Position numbers and translations under genes: made by a program
In this document: in pieces, positions 27,191-36,112 of the stretch
Layout: every line of letters starts with the position of its first letter
Position numbering within the stretch: position 1 is the stretch's first letter
Source of the DNA: Christensenella sp.
GTDB lineage: Bacteria; Bacillota; Clostridia; Christensenellales; CAG-917
DNA length: 64,000 nt
Direction: 5' to 3'
Assembly (NCBI GenBank): GCA_022009775.1
Contig: CP091723.1
Location: 1,364,001 to 1,428,000, forward strand
The notes under the pieces: model-generated
The model's database searches: none
The model's input: only the letters and a program-made list of their open reading frames with translations
What the model was told of the DNA's origin: nothing

Positions 27191-28850
27191 ATGTTACAGT
27201 TGAAAATAAACGGCGAACTCGTCGAAGTGAAGGAAGGAACGCGAGTTATAGATTTGCTCGCAGATGACGAAAAATGCAATTATATGGTGTGCAAGCTCGG
27301 CACGCAGGTGAAGGAGCTCAATCGCAAGCTGTCCGAGAAGGACAACGGCAAGACAATAGAGTTTCTCGGACTTGAAAATATCGAAGCAGGCAAGGCGTAC
27401 GAAGCGAGTCTTCGCTACGTTTTTGCGATGGCTTTCCACAATCTCTATCCCGATGTAAAAATACGCTTTTCATACAACGCGTCGCGATCGGTGTTTTGTC
27501 AAGTGCTTACGCCCGGGTTCAATATGTCGCGCGAGACGGACGCAATCAAGGACGAAGTGGACAGAATCATCAAGCAAAATCTTTCAATCGAGCGTATCAC
27601 CGTCACAACGGACGAAGCACGAGAGATCTATGCGGATATGGGCTTTGACGACAAGCTGGCGATGCTCAAATATCGTCCCGAAAGCCTTGTGCATATATAC
27701 AAATGCGGCGACTATTACGACTATTTGCACTCGTATATGGTGCCGTCCACGGGCTGCATTTTCAGTTATTGCATCCGCCCGTACAGTCCGGGCATCATCA
27801 TTCAGTACCCGAGATACGAACTTGGCGCGCAAATTCCCGAATTCGTGGAAGAAAGCATGTATGGCAGGACTTTGCAACGTGCGTATCTTTGGGCTAAAAA
27901 GACCAAGACGCAGACGGTTGCCGAAATCAACAAGAGAGTGGAAGACGGCAAAGAACTCGATTTCGTGCAGATGTGCGAAGCAAAAACACAATCGTATGCT
28001 TGCAGAACTCGGAGAAGAGATTGCGCGCGATATAGAGAATATCAGACTTATCTGCATTGCAGGTCCGTCTTCTAGCGGAAAGACTACGTTCTGCAATCGC
28101 GTGCGCATAGAACTGTTGTCACGCGGCATAAATCCCGTGATGATTTCTATGGACGACTATTATCTCGAACGCGCCAAAATTTGCGAAATTCAGGGCAAAT
28201 CGGCGGACGAAGTCGACCTTGAACATATAAATTGCCTTGATATAGAGCAGTTCAACAAAGACCTTTTCGACCTTATCAACGGCGAAGAAGTCACTTTGCC
28301 GAAATTCAACTTCATGATAGGCAAAAGAGAAGTGGGCAGAACGATAAAAGTGGACGAGAACAGTCCCATCATCATAGAAGGAATACACGCTCTCAACGAA
28401 AAACTCACGGCGTCCATTCCGAAGCACCAAAAATACAAAATCTACATCGCGCCGCAGTTGCCCGTCAACATCGACGACCACTCTCCGCTCAACACGACGG
28501 ATTTGAGACTTATCCGCCGTATCGTGCGTGATATGAAATTCCGCAACTATCCTGCGGCAAACACGATTGATATGTGGCAATCCGTGCGTAGCGGTGAATT
28601 CAAGTGGATATATCCAAACCAAGAAGGCGCAAACTTCGTGTTCAACTCCGCGCTCCCGTATGAGTTGTGCGTGTTGAGAAATCAGGCGTTGCCTGCGCTT
28701 ATGGAAATCAAATACACCGATCCGCAATTCCTTGTGGCAAACAGACTTATCAAGTATCTGAAATACTTCAAGCCGATCGAAGACGAGAGCATAATACCTT
28801 GCAACTCGCTCATTCACGAGTTTATCGGCGGAAGTTGTTTCGACGTTTGA
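27191..28850 (+). CDS. Nucleoside (uridine) kinase with ThrRS-like N-terminus (one frameshift)
   Basis: About 552 residues after correcting A5 at 27982-27986 to A4, which joins DFVQMCEAK to HNRMLAELGEEI. The N-terminal ~60 residues look like a TGS domain; the next region resembles the threonyl-tRNA synthetase editing-type domain. The C-terminal half is a uridine kinase/phosphoribulokinase fold with P-loop AGPSSSGKTT, SMDDYY and IIIEGIHALNE. This architecture is known from Firmicutes and Thermotoga and is annotated nucleoside kinase. It fits next to guanine deaminase and the uracil salvage genes. Confidence 0.88.
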
Positions 28851-28940
28851 TAGGAGTTTTGTAAGATAGTGGGGCAAGCAAATCCGCATGCAGCGGCTAG
28901 TTTGTGCGAGCGTTCGATTTGCGGATAAATTGAAATAATG

Positions 28941-28978
28941 CGGGTTTTATCCGTGCGTTTAGCATTGATAAAACCCGT
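28941..28978 (+). promoter_or_regulatory. Hairpin in the guanine deaminase 5' region
   Basis: Stem CGGGTTTTATC / GATAAAACCCG with a ~14-base loop, about 15 bases before the start codon. There is no T-run, so it is not a typical terminator. It lacks the conserved core of the purine riboswitch. Confidence 0.45.
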
Positions 28979-28992
28979 GTAATGTAAATTAT

Positions 28993-30282
28993 ATGAAAAA
29001 TTTTGTTTTGAAAGGCAACGTCCTGTATTCAAAATCCAAGGACGAAATAGCGTCCTTTGAAAACGCTTACGTCGTGTGTAGCGGCGGCGTTTGCAAGGGC
29101 GTTTTCGACGTTGTGCCGAGCGAGTTTGAACACTTTGAAATCGTTGATTTAGGGGACAAACTCATAATCCCCGGACTTTGCGATTTGCACATTCATGCGT
29201 CGCAATATGCTTTCCGCGGACTTGGCATGGACCTTGAACTTATGGACTGGCTCGCCGTCAACGCGTTCCCCGAAGAAAGCAAATTTTCGGATGCGGAATA
29301 CGCAAACAAGGCATACGCAATCTTTGCCAATGCGCTTAAAAAGAGTGCCACGACGAGAGCGTGCGTGTTTGCGACAAAGCACGAAGACGCAACGTTTTCG
29401 CTTATGTCCGCACTCGAAGATACGGGGCTCGTAACAAAAGTCGGCAAGGTCAATATGGATGAAGGCGCACCCGAAAATCTCGTTGACGAAAGTGCAGAGC
29501 AGTCTGTAACCGAAACGAGAAATCTCATCGAGAAATCAAAGACTTTCAAGCGCACGGGGTATATTCTTACGCCGAGATTTATCCCTTGCTGTTCGGACGA
29601 AACGTTGAAAGGACTTGAAAAATTGCAAGAAGAGTTCGACTTGCCCGTTCAGTCGCACCTTTCGGAAAACTACGGAGAAATCGAGTGGGTGCTTGAAAAC
29701 AGAGACGTCGATTTTTACGGACAGGGCTATGACAAATTCGGTCTTTTCGGAAAGTCGAAAGTCGGAAAGAGAGTGCCGACGATTATGGCGCATTGTGTCC
29801 ATTCCGGTGAAAAAGAAATTGCGCTTATGAAAGAAAACGGCGTGTTCGTTGCGCATTGCCCTGCGTCCAACGACAATCTTTGCTCGGGAGTTGCACCGAT
29901 AAGCGAATATCTCGAAAAAGGTTTGAAAGTCGGGTTGGGAAGCGACGTTGCGGGCGGGCAAACTGAGTCGATATTCAGAGCAATGGTGGATGCCATTCAG
30001 GCGTCAAAACTCAGATGGAGACTGTACGACAAAAACGTGAAACCGCTCACTTTTGCAAACGCGTTTTATCTTGCCACTAAAGGCGGCGGTGAATTTTTCG
30101 GAAAGGTCGGAAGTTTTGAAAACGGATACGAGTTCGATGCGGTAGTGCTTGACGATTCTGCGCTTTTGCATCCGCAACCGCTCGATTTGCTTCAAAGGCT
30201 TGAGAGATTTGCCTATCTTTCGGGCGATGTTTGCGGCGGCGTTGCGGCAAAATTTGTGCAAGGCGAATGCATATCGCTGTAA
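28993..30282 (+). CDS. guaD: Guanine deaminase
   Basis: 429 residues, amidohydrolase fold; it converts guanine to xanthine and ammonia. Zinc ligands are in DLHIH (His66, His68), and the AHC and GSDVAGG motifs supply the others. The segment HASQYAFRGLGMDLELMDWL matches the guanine deaminase branch. HLSEN and the conserved PASN motif are present. No signal peptide. No clear ribosome binding site is seen ahead of ATG 28993, but the family alignment starts here. It belongs with the purine and pyrimidine salvage genes of this region. Confidence 0.9.
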   Translation: MKNFVLKGNVLYSKSKDEIASFENAYVVCSGGVCKGVFDVVPSEFEHFEIVDLGDKLIIPGLCDLHIHASQYAFRGLGMDLELMDWLAVNAFPEESKFSDAEYANKAYAIFANALKKSATTRACVFATKHEDATFSLMSALEDTGLVTKVGKVNMDEGAPENLVDESAEQSVTETRNLIEKSKTFKRTGYILTPRFIPCCSDETLKGLEKLQEEFDLPVQSHLSENYGEIEWVLENRDVDFYGQGYDKFGLFGKSKVGKRVPTIMAHCVHSGEKEIALMKENGVFVAHCPASNDNLCSGVAPISEYLEKGLKVGLGSDVAGGQTESIFRAMVDAIQASKLRWRLYDKNVKPLTFANAFYLATKGGGEFFGKVGSFENGYEFDAVVLDDSALLHPQPLDLLQRLERFAYLSGDVCGGVAAKFVQGECISL

Positions 30283-30319
30283 ATGCAAACAAAATCTTCC
30301 AATCAAAGCGTAGTAGAGT

Positions 30320-30348
30320 TTGCATAAGGCATGCAAACGTGATAGAAT
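30320..30348 (+). promoter_or_regulatory. Promoter for the radical SAM gene
   Basis: TTGCAT (30320-30325), 17 bases, TAGAAT (30343-30348). A hairpin CTCGGCAA / TTGCCGAG (30357-30381) occupies the very start of the transcript. Confidence 0.6.
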
Positions 30349-30410
30349 GATTGACGCTCGGCAAGACGAGATTTTGCCGAGTTTCATATTGAAAACTGCA
30401 AGGTGAAACG

Positions 30411-31241
30411 ATGTACAAGATAGCGAGAGTGGGATTGCATCATTTTGAAGAACCGTGTTTGTCGGGTGAAAGGGGTAGCGGAACTATCTTCTTTTCGGGG
30501 TGCAATTTGCGGTGCTTGTTTTGCCAAAACTATGAGATTTCGCACGGCGGAAAGGGACTTGAAGTGAGCGAGAGCGAGCTTGTTGATTGCATGCTCTATC
30601 TTCAAGATATAGGCGCGCACAACATCAATCTCGTCACGCCGTCAAATTATACGAATTTGCTCCAATCGACGCTTGAAAAGGCAAAACCGATAGTTAAACT
30701 GCCGATCGTGTGGAATAGCAGCGGATACGAAACGGTTGCTAATCTAAAAAAAATGGATGGACTCGTTGACGTGTATTTGCCCGATTTTAAGTATAGCGAC
30801 GACGATTTGGCGTGGGAGTATTCGCATGCGAAAGGATATAGGGAAGTGGCTCTCGCCGCGCTTGAAGAGATGCGCCGCCAACAGCCAAATGACGTGTTTG
30901 ACAATGACGGAATGATGCAAAAAGGCGTCATCGTCAGACATCTCGTGTTGCCCGGGCAAATCGAAAACACCGTGTATGCGTTACGCGACATCGCAAGCGT
31001 GGACAAGAGCCTTTACGTCAGCCTTATGGGACAGTATTTCCCGACCGACAACGTAAAAAATCATCCGACGCTTTCAAGAAGACTTACGACAAGAGAATAC
31101 GACGAAGCGATAGACTCGTTTTTTTCGGCGGGGTTGCACAACGGTTTTTCGCAAGACCTTGACAGTGCGACGGAAGAATACGTCCCCGATTTCGACTTGC
31201 AGGAAGTAAGGAATATTATAAATAAATATAAACTAAATTAA
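30411..31241 (+). CDS. PflX-like radical SAM protein
   Basis: 276 residues. The radical SAM cluster motif is CNLRCLFCQN (CxxxCxxC) near residue 31, after the family's HFEEPCLSGERGSGTIFFSGC. It belongs to the COG1313 (PflX) group, related to pyruvate formate-lyase activating enzyme but with an unproven substrate. No pyruvate formate-lyase gene is visible in the window. Single gene with its own promoter. Confidence 0.88.
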   Translation: MYKIARVGLHHFEEPCLSGERGSGTIFFSGCNLRCLFCQNYEISHGGKGLEVSESELVDCMLYLQDIGAHNINLVTPSNYTNLLQSTLEKAKPIVKLPIVWNSSGYETVANLKKMDGLVDVYLPDFKYSDDDLAWEYSHAKGYREVALAALEEMRRQQPNDVFDNDGMMQKGVIVRHLVLPGQIENTVYALRDIASVDKSLYVSLMGQYFPTDNVKNHPTLSRRLTTREYDEAIDSFFSAGLHNGFSQDLDSATEEYVPDFDLQEVRNIINKYKLN

Positions 31242-31391
31242 ACAATATATAGTGGTTTTTGCGTGAAACATACACAAATGCAACACGCATCGTGTGATAA
31301 AAAAAACTTTGAAAAAGTTGTCGAAAATCGGTTGCGCAAATCGGTCCTTTGTGCTAACATACTGTCAAATGTAAATCTTGGAGCAAACGAT

Positions 31392-31508
31392 ATGACTCAA
31401 AGCATTGTCAAACTCAAGAAAACCATTTTTGCAGCGCAAGGCGTTGCGGGGGTTGCGTTTTCTTTTGATGAGTGCCGTATCAGCCCCATTGATACAATAA
31501 TTGCCTAA
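31392..31508 (+). CDS. Possible 38-residue leader peptide before uraA
   Basis: ATG 31392 has GGAG 8 bases upstream. The frame encodes a 38-residue peptide starting MTQSIVKLKKTIFAAQG and ending PIDTIIA. Its stop codon lies 2 bases before a strong terminator, and its last third contains the hairpin GTATCA / TGATAC. No homologue is known to me; position suggests a translated leader for attenuation rather than a functional protein. Confidence 0.4.
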   Translation: MTQSIVKLKKTIFAAQGVAGVAFSFDECRISPIDTIIA

Positions 31509-31510
31509 TG

Positions 31511-31538
31511 AAGAAGTCCCGACGGACTTCTTTTTTTT
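31511..31538 (+). terminator. Terminator/attenuator before uraA
   Basis: Stem AAGAAGTCC-CGAC-GGACTTCTT with T8. It lies in the leader, 60 bases before the uraA start, so transcription must read through it. Confidence 0.85.
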
Positions 31539-31598
31539 GTGCCAAACGGCACGGGGCAGAGCAAAGACAAAACAAAATTTATATACAGGAGAACGACA

Positions 31599-33308
31599 AT
31601 GTCAAAAAATCAACTCGTTTATGACGTCAACGACAGACCGCCTTTCGGCAAATTGATTGTGTTTGCTTTCCAACAAGTGCTCGCAATCATGGCAGCGACA
31701 ATCGCTGTGCCGACAATCATCGGTCTTCCCACGCAGATTCCCGCAGCAATCTTGGGCGCAGGTATCGGCACGATTGTATACCTTCTTTTCACAAAATTCA
31801 AAAGCCCGGTCATCATATCGAGTTCGTTTGCGTTTTTGAGTTCGCTCTCAACGGCGTTGGCATTCGGATATTGCGGAATCATTCTCGGCGGTATCCTTGC
31901 AGGTCTCGTTTACGTGATTTTGGCAATAATCATCAAGTTCGCAGGCAGCAAATGGGTGTCTAAACTCATGCCCCCGGTCATCATCGGCCCGACCGTCGCA
32001 ATCATCGGACTTTCGCTTGCAGGCAACGCAATGGGTGACATCGTCACGGCAAGCGGCGCAACCGTCAACAGAGGCTACAACCTTGTCGCGCTCTTCTGCG
32101 GTCTTGTGACGCTCATCACCATCTGCATTTGCTCCACTCAAAAGAAATTCAAGATGGGACGCCTTATCCCGTTCATCATCGGCATCGGCGCAGGCTACAT
32201 CGTGGCATCATTCTTCTCCATCTTCGGATACTGCTTCAACGTCGAATATCTCAAGATAGTCAACTGGCAACCCCTTGTCAACAACTTTGCACCGCTCGGT
32301 GACGCAGCAGCAAGCGCAGGCGACAAAGTTCAGGCATTCCTTACGTATCCCGACTTTGCTCTCATCGAGGCAATCAAAGAGCTTGTCACCGGCAACGTCA
32401 GCCAGGCTGTTCAGACCGCAACGGGCGGCATCTCCACAACGCTCACTTGGGCGGGCGTCGGCGAAGTTGTGCTTGCATTCGTGCCTGTCGCACTCGTCGT
32501 CTTTGCAGAACACATCGCAGACCACAAGAACCTCAGCTCCATCATCGGCAAAGACCTTGTCGAAGGCGAGCCCGGACTTTCCCGCACCCTTCTCGGTGAC
32601 GGCGTCGGTTCAATCGCCGGTACTGTGTTCGGTATCTGCCCCAACACCACTTACGGTGAATCGGTCGGTTGCGTGGCAATCACCAAAAACGCTTCCGTAT
32701 CCACAATCTTCACGGCGGCAATCATGTGCATCGTCTTGTCCTTTATCAGCCCTGTCATGGCACTTTTGCAAACCATTCCCGCTTGCGTAATGGGCGGCGT
32801 GTGCCTTACGCTCTACGGCTTCATCGCAGTCAGCGGTCTCAAAATGTTCAAGGACATCGACCTTGGCGACAACAAGAATCTCTTCACGGTCTCCACGATA
32901 CTCATCGCAGGTATCGGCGGCCTTGCAATCAAGATCCCGTATCACGTTCTTGACAGTGATTTGATCGGACAGGTTGTCAAAGACGGCGCAATCGTCGATA
33001 AAGTGCTTTCACCTGCCGGTACTGTTGACAAGACCATCACCATCACTTCCATTGCAACCGCACTCATCCTTGGCATAGTCGTTCACGCAATCATCAGCGC
33101 AATCGAGAAAAAGCAGGGCGGCGACGGCAACGAAGAAGAAGTGAAAGAAGAGCCGCAAAGCCTTATCGCAGGCGCGGTCGCTCCCAAAGCGAAATTCGAC
33201 GTCGGCGTTGACGAAGTCAAAGAAGTCGAACAAGAAGAAAAAGAAGAAGCAGTGCTCGAACAATTCCGCAAGGAAGAAAACGAAGCACAAAGCGATATAA
33301 ACGAATAA
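31599..33308 (+). CDS. uraA: Uracil permease (NCS2 family)
   Basis: 569 residues from ATG 31599, which has AGGAG 8 bases upstream; an in-frame start at 31539 lies inside the terminator tail and is rejected. About 12-14 membrane segments. The signature CPNTTYGESVGCVAITK matches UraA-type uracil transporters (family: TTYGEN). The C-terminal ~60 residues are acidic and hydrophilic, cytoplasmic. The next gene is upp, 17 bases downstream, so uptake and phosphoribosylation of uracil are encoded together. The leader attenuator suggests control by transcription termination. Confidence 0.93.
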   Translation: MSKNQLVYDVNDRPPFGKLIVFAFQQVLAIMAATIAVPTIIGLPTQIPAAILGAGIGTIVYLLFTKFKSPVIISSSFAFLSSLSTALAFGYCGIILGGILAGLVYVILAIIIKFAGSKWVSKLMPPVIIGPTVAIIGLSLAGNAMGDIVTASGATVNRGYNLVALFCGLVTLITICICSTQKKFKMGRLIPFIIGIGAGYIVASFFSIFGYCFNVEYLKIVNWQPLVNNFAPLGDAAASAGDKVQAFLTYPDFALIEAIKELVTGNVSQAVQTATGGISTTLTWAGVGEVVLAFVPVALVVFAEHIADHKNLSSIIGKDLVEGEPGLSRTLLGDGVGSIAGTVFGICPNTTYGESVGCVAITKNASVSTIFTAAIMCIVLSFISPVMALLQTIPACVMGGVCLTLYGFIAVSGLKMFKDIDLGDNKNLFTVSTILIAGIGGLAIKIPYHVLDSDLIGQVVKDGAIVDKVLSPAGTVDKTITITSIATALILGIVVHAIISAIEKKQGGDGNEEEVKEEPQSLIAGAVAPKAKFDVGVDEVKEVEQEEKEEAVLEQFRKEENEAQSDINE

Positions 33309-33325
33309 GTAAAAAGGAGTCAATC

Positions 33326-33964
33326 ATGACGCAATACGAAAACGTACACATTCTCGATCATCCGCTCATCCGTCACAAAGTGGCAATCATCAGAGATAAA
33401 AACACTTCCACCAAGCAATTTAGAGAAGTCATCAGCGAGATCGCAACGCTCATGGCGTACGAAGCGTTCAAGGAAGTTCCCACTCAACAAATCACTGTGG
33501 AAACTCCGCTAGAAACAGTCGAACAAACCGTCGTCAAAGAAAACTCGATTGCAATCGTTCCCATTCTCCGTGCAGGACTTGGCATGGTGGACGGTATACT
33601 CACGCTTTTCCCCGCTGCAAAAGTCGGACATATCGGCATGTACCGCAACGAAGAAACCCTTGAACCGCAAGAGTACTATTGCAAACTCCCGCAAGGCATC
33701 GAAGACAAAGTCGTTATGCTCGTCGATCCGATGCTTGCAACCGGCGGTAGCGCAATCGACGCAATCACGCTTCTCAAAAAACGCGGATGCAAACACATCA
33801 AATTCCTTGCCATAATCGGCGCACCCGAAGGAGTCGAAAAAGTTCACGCCGCTCATCCCGACGTTGAAGTTTACGTCTCCACGCTTGATCGCCAACTCAA
33901 CGAGAACGGCTACATTTTGCCGGGGTTGGGGGATGCGGGTGATCGTATCTTCGGCACAAAATAA
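33326..33964 (+). CDS. upp: Uracil phosphoribosyltransferase
   Basis: 212 residues, normal length. It converts uracil and PRPP to UMP. The PRPP loop VDPMLATGGSA is near residues 132-142, and the N-terminal HPLIRHKVAIIRDKNT and C-terminal LNENGYILPGLGDAGDR match the family end to end. AAAAGGAG precedes ATG 33326. The stop codon falls inside the left arm of palindromic element 33961-34084. Confidence 0.97.
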   Translation: MTQYENVHILDHPLIRHKVAIIRDKNTSTKQFREVISEIATLMAYEAFKEVPTQQITVETPLETVEQTVVKENSIAIVPILRAGLGMVDGILTLFPAAKVGHIGMYRNEETLEPQEYYCKLPQGIEDKVVMLVDPMLATGGSAIDAITLLKKRGCKHIKFLAIIGAPEGVEKVHAAHPDVEVYVSTLDRQLNENGYILPGLGDAGDRIFGTK

Positions 33965-34084
33965 TGCGCTAAATAGCGATTGACTTTGTCAAAGCCCCTT
34001 GCCCAACAACTCACGTACGCATAGTACGTTAGGGTTGCTGTTCAAGGGGCTTTTTCGCGTCACTCATCTATTTAGCGCATTATT
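33961..34084. repeat. Palindromic element, copy 2 (also a terminator)
   Basis: The outer arms ATAATGCGCTAAATAG and CTATTTAGCGCATTAT are perfect 16-base inverted repeats. The inner stem AAAGCCCCTTG / CAAGGGGCTTT (33991-34053) is followed by T2. Central motif: CAAC-TCA-CGTAC, loop, GTACG-TTAGG-GTTG, matching copy 1 (16451-16560) except that the paired base is C-G instead of T-A. It terminates the uraA-upp operon. Confidence 0.75.
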
Positions 34085-34108
34085 TTATAATTAATAATTA
34101 ATAATTTT

Positions 34109-34131
34109 GGGTGGGACACCCACACCCGAAA
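34109..34131 (+). repeat. Bracketing repeat, left copy
   Basis: 23-base sequence containing GGGTGGGACACCC, identical to 34852-34874. Confidence 0.8.
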
Positions 34132-34388
34132 CAAAAACTTATTCGGAGCGTACTTATAAACGGACTGTGCAACTTCGAAGACGGAAGACGAGCCGCAACG
34201 GCGGCGAGCAAATAAGCGCCGAGCTTACGTCACACACAAGCCCGTTTTGCAACGATTACAACCCGTTGCAATCGTTTGCTTTTTGGTCTTTGTGTTCCTT
34301 TTCCCACACGCCAAAAACTGCGCTTTCATCTTTCTTACTCACACTCAAGTTCGCTTGTTTTTGACGTGCGGGAGCCCTTGTGTGTGCA

Positions 34389-34450
34389 GTACGAGAATGC
34401 GTGGCACTGTGTTGCGCAAGCCGCCACGCAGGCGAAGTGGCATAATAAGG
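34389..34450 (+). repeat. Internal repeat, copy 1
   Basis: Starts GTACGAGAATGCGTGGC and ends GCAGGCGAAGTGGCATAA. About 85% identical by eye to 34535-34596. Confidence 0.75.
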
Positions 34451-34534
34451 GGACGATACTTATCTATGCGAGTGCCGCATGTCTTCCCCGTTGGAGCCGC
34501 AAGGCGGCGACCGCATCGAGCGTCGGACTTGATG

Positions 34535-34596
34535 GTTGTACGAGAATGCGTGGCGTTTTGTTGCGTAGCTGCCGCGCAGGCGAAGTGGCATAACAA
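34535..34596 (+). repeat. Internal repeat, copy 2
   Basis: Second copy, 146 bases after the first. It contains inverted repeats of GCCAC / GTGGC type. Confidence 0.75.
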
Positions 34597-34851
34597 GAGA
34601 AATGGCGTTAGTTATGTCTCGACCGAGTGTTGTCCCCCGCTACGCGGTCACCGTGGGTTCCCTGAAAGGGGGAACGGTGATAGGGAAAACACCTGAGGAA
34701 AGGGGAAAGTTGCATTTAGGGTTTCAAACGCTCACCCCTTTGTAGAGCCGTGAACTTATTAAAACTTATATGCGCACTCTGCACATTCAAAGCGCACTTA
34801 TACACGCACTCTACATTTGGCGAAAATATGCGCCGTACGGCTAAATGTTAG

Positions 34852-34874
34852 GGGTGGGACACCCACACCCGAAA
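34852..34874 (+). repeat. Bracketing repeat, right copy
   Basis: Identical to 34109-34131. Confidence 0.8.
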
Positions 34875-34968
34875 TCGAAAACTTAAAATATTCGAGAGTG
34901 TTTATAAATTTTTGTGACAATTGCGTTTTGCTGTGATACAATTTTTATAAATAAACATCGGGTGGGCT

Positions 34969-35865
34969 ATGAAAAAAAATTTGCTCAAAATTTTATGCGT
35001 GGTATTTTTGTCGGTGGCAATAGCCGTGTTTTTTGCGTGCAACGACGATGCGGAAAACACTCCCGATTCGCAACCTAAACCGCCAACGGAAGAAGAAATT
35101 CGCACTGCGAATATGTCGGCAAAAGACGGTGTTGAGTACGGTGAAGACGTCGAGATAGAATACGATTCGCAAATAACGGGTGCAAAAAAGCACGCAATGG
35201 TGACTCTTCCCGTCGGATATACCGAAGAAAAGTCCTATCCAGTGCTATATTTGCTTCACGGAATGGCATGCGACCATCACGCTTGGCTTGACGATTGCAA
35301 TGCAAAATACATCGTTCAAAATCTTGCTCTCGAAGGTAAAGCGGAAGAAATGATTCTCGTGTCAGTGAACTCCATTGTGAACGATACGGAGATAGCACCG
35401 TCGTTTACCGACGACTCGTACGCTCCCATGTTCGACAAAACGGCGGACGAAATCTTCACGTCTCTTATGCCTTATATCAACGAGCATTATTCAACGCTCA
35501 CGGGCAAGCAGAACACCGCAATCGCAGGATTTTCCATGGGCGGAAGAGAAACTCTTCTCACGGCGTTTGCGCATCAGGATGCATTCGATTACGTAGGAGC
35601 GTTTTCGTCGGCGGGTTTCGATAAAAAAGTCATATCGTTCAACAATGCCATTCCCGATTTCAAATACGACGAAGGGCAATCTTTCAAGGTGCTTATGCTT
35701 GCAATAGGCAATATGGACACGATGACGGGCGGCGTCACTCCCGGCATCAAAATCAAATTTGACGACAACGGCATAGAATATCAGTCAAAAACGTACACCG
35801 GCGGACACACATACGGTGTGTGGAAAAATGCGCTTTACGACTTTGCCGTGCAACTGTTCAAATAA
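34969..35865 (+). CDS. Lipoprotein esterase (CE1/esterase D-like)
   Basis: 298 residues. The signal peptide ends in the lipobox VFFAC (Cys24), so the protein should be a membrane lipoprotein facing outside. The alpha/beta hydrolase domain has LLHGMACDHHAWL (oxyanion region), nucleophile elbow GFSMGG and a C-terminal His in GGHTYGVW, as in feruloyl/acetyl-xylan esterases of family CE1. A Pro/Glu-rich linker follows the lipid anchor. It may release ester-linked groups from plant polysaccharide, but the substrate is inferred only from family. Confidence 0.85.
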   Translation: MKKNLLKILCVVFLSVAIAVFFACNDDAENTPDSQPKPPTEEEIRTANMSAKDGVEYGEDVEIEYDSQITGAKKHAMVTLPVGYTEEKSYPVLYLLHGMACDHHAWLDDCNAKYIVQNLALEGKAEEMILVSVNSIVNDTEIAPSFTDDSYAPMFDKTADEIFTSLMPYINEHYSTLTGKQNTAIAGFSMGGRETLLTAFAHQDAFDYVGAFSSAGFDKKVISFNNAIPDFKYDEGQSFKVLMLAIGNMDTMTGGVTPGIKIKFDDNGIEYQSKTYTGGHTYGVWKNALYDFAVQLFK

Positions 35866-35926
35866 ACGCAGGGCTTGAAACGGCAACAAAATTTTACGTC
35901 TAAAATATGAAAACTTAATATGAAAG

Positions 35927-35958
35927 AAAAAAGATTTGGCAATCGCCAAATCTTTTTT
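35927..35958. terminator. Terminator, bidirectional
   Basis: Perfect stem AAAAAAGATTTGGC / GCCAAATCTTTTTT, between the esterase and the convergent ABC transporter genes. Confidence 0.9.
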
Positions 35959-36112
35959 CTTGCAGATGAGAAATTTGTTTATGCGCCGCAACGTGCTCTT
36001 TGCAGTGTATAGGCACGGAAGTTTGTCCGATTGAAACTATTTTCGCAGTGACGAATATCTTTGTTTCCGTCGTGTTTCAAAATCCATTTCGTCAATGGTT
36101 TTCTTTTGACCG

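Larger units (their letters stand above)
33965..34968. other. One-kilobase gene-free region with repeats
   Basis: After the palindromic element no credible gene is seen. A 23-base hairpin-forming sequence around GGGTGGGACACCC occurs at 34109-34131 and again at 34852-34874, bracketing the region. Inside, a ~62-base segment beginning GTACGAGAATGCGTGGC is repeated (34389-34450 and 34535-34596), and several GC-rich inverted repeats follow (34630-34700). The open frames here have Arg/Cys/Trp-rich composition typical of translated repeats. Confidence 0.65.

Noticed and set aside
28941..28992. Possible purine riboswitch before guanine deaminase
   Set aside because: Only a simple hairpin is present; the conserved three-way junction core and loop sequences of the purine class are missing.
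34247..34696. A 149-codon frame in the gene-free region
   Set aside because: Composition is that of translated GC-rich repeats, it spans both copies of an internal repeat, and it lacks a ribosome binding site.
34690..34720. GAGGAAAG resembling the conserved core of RNase P RNA
   Set aside because: The remaining conserved RNase P blocks are absent; an isolated 8-base match is not evidence.
36000..36112. Extended C-terminus of the ABC ATPase in another frame
   Set aside because: A frame after 36113 reads plausibly for ~30 residues (PDGQKKTIDEMDFETRRKQ), but the protein already ends at the normal family boundary and there is no long homopolymer to justify a correction.
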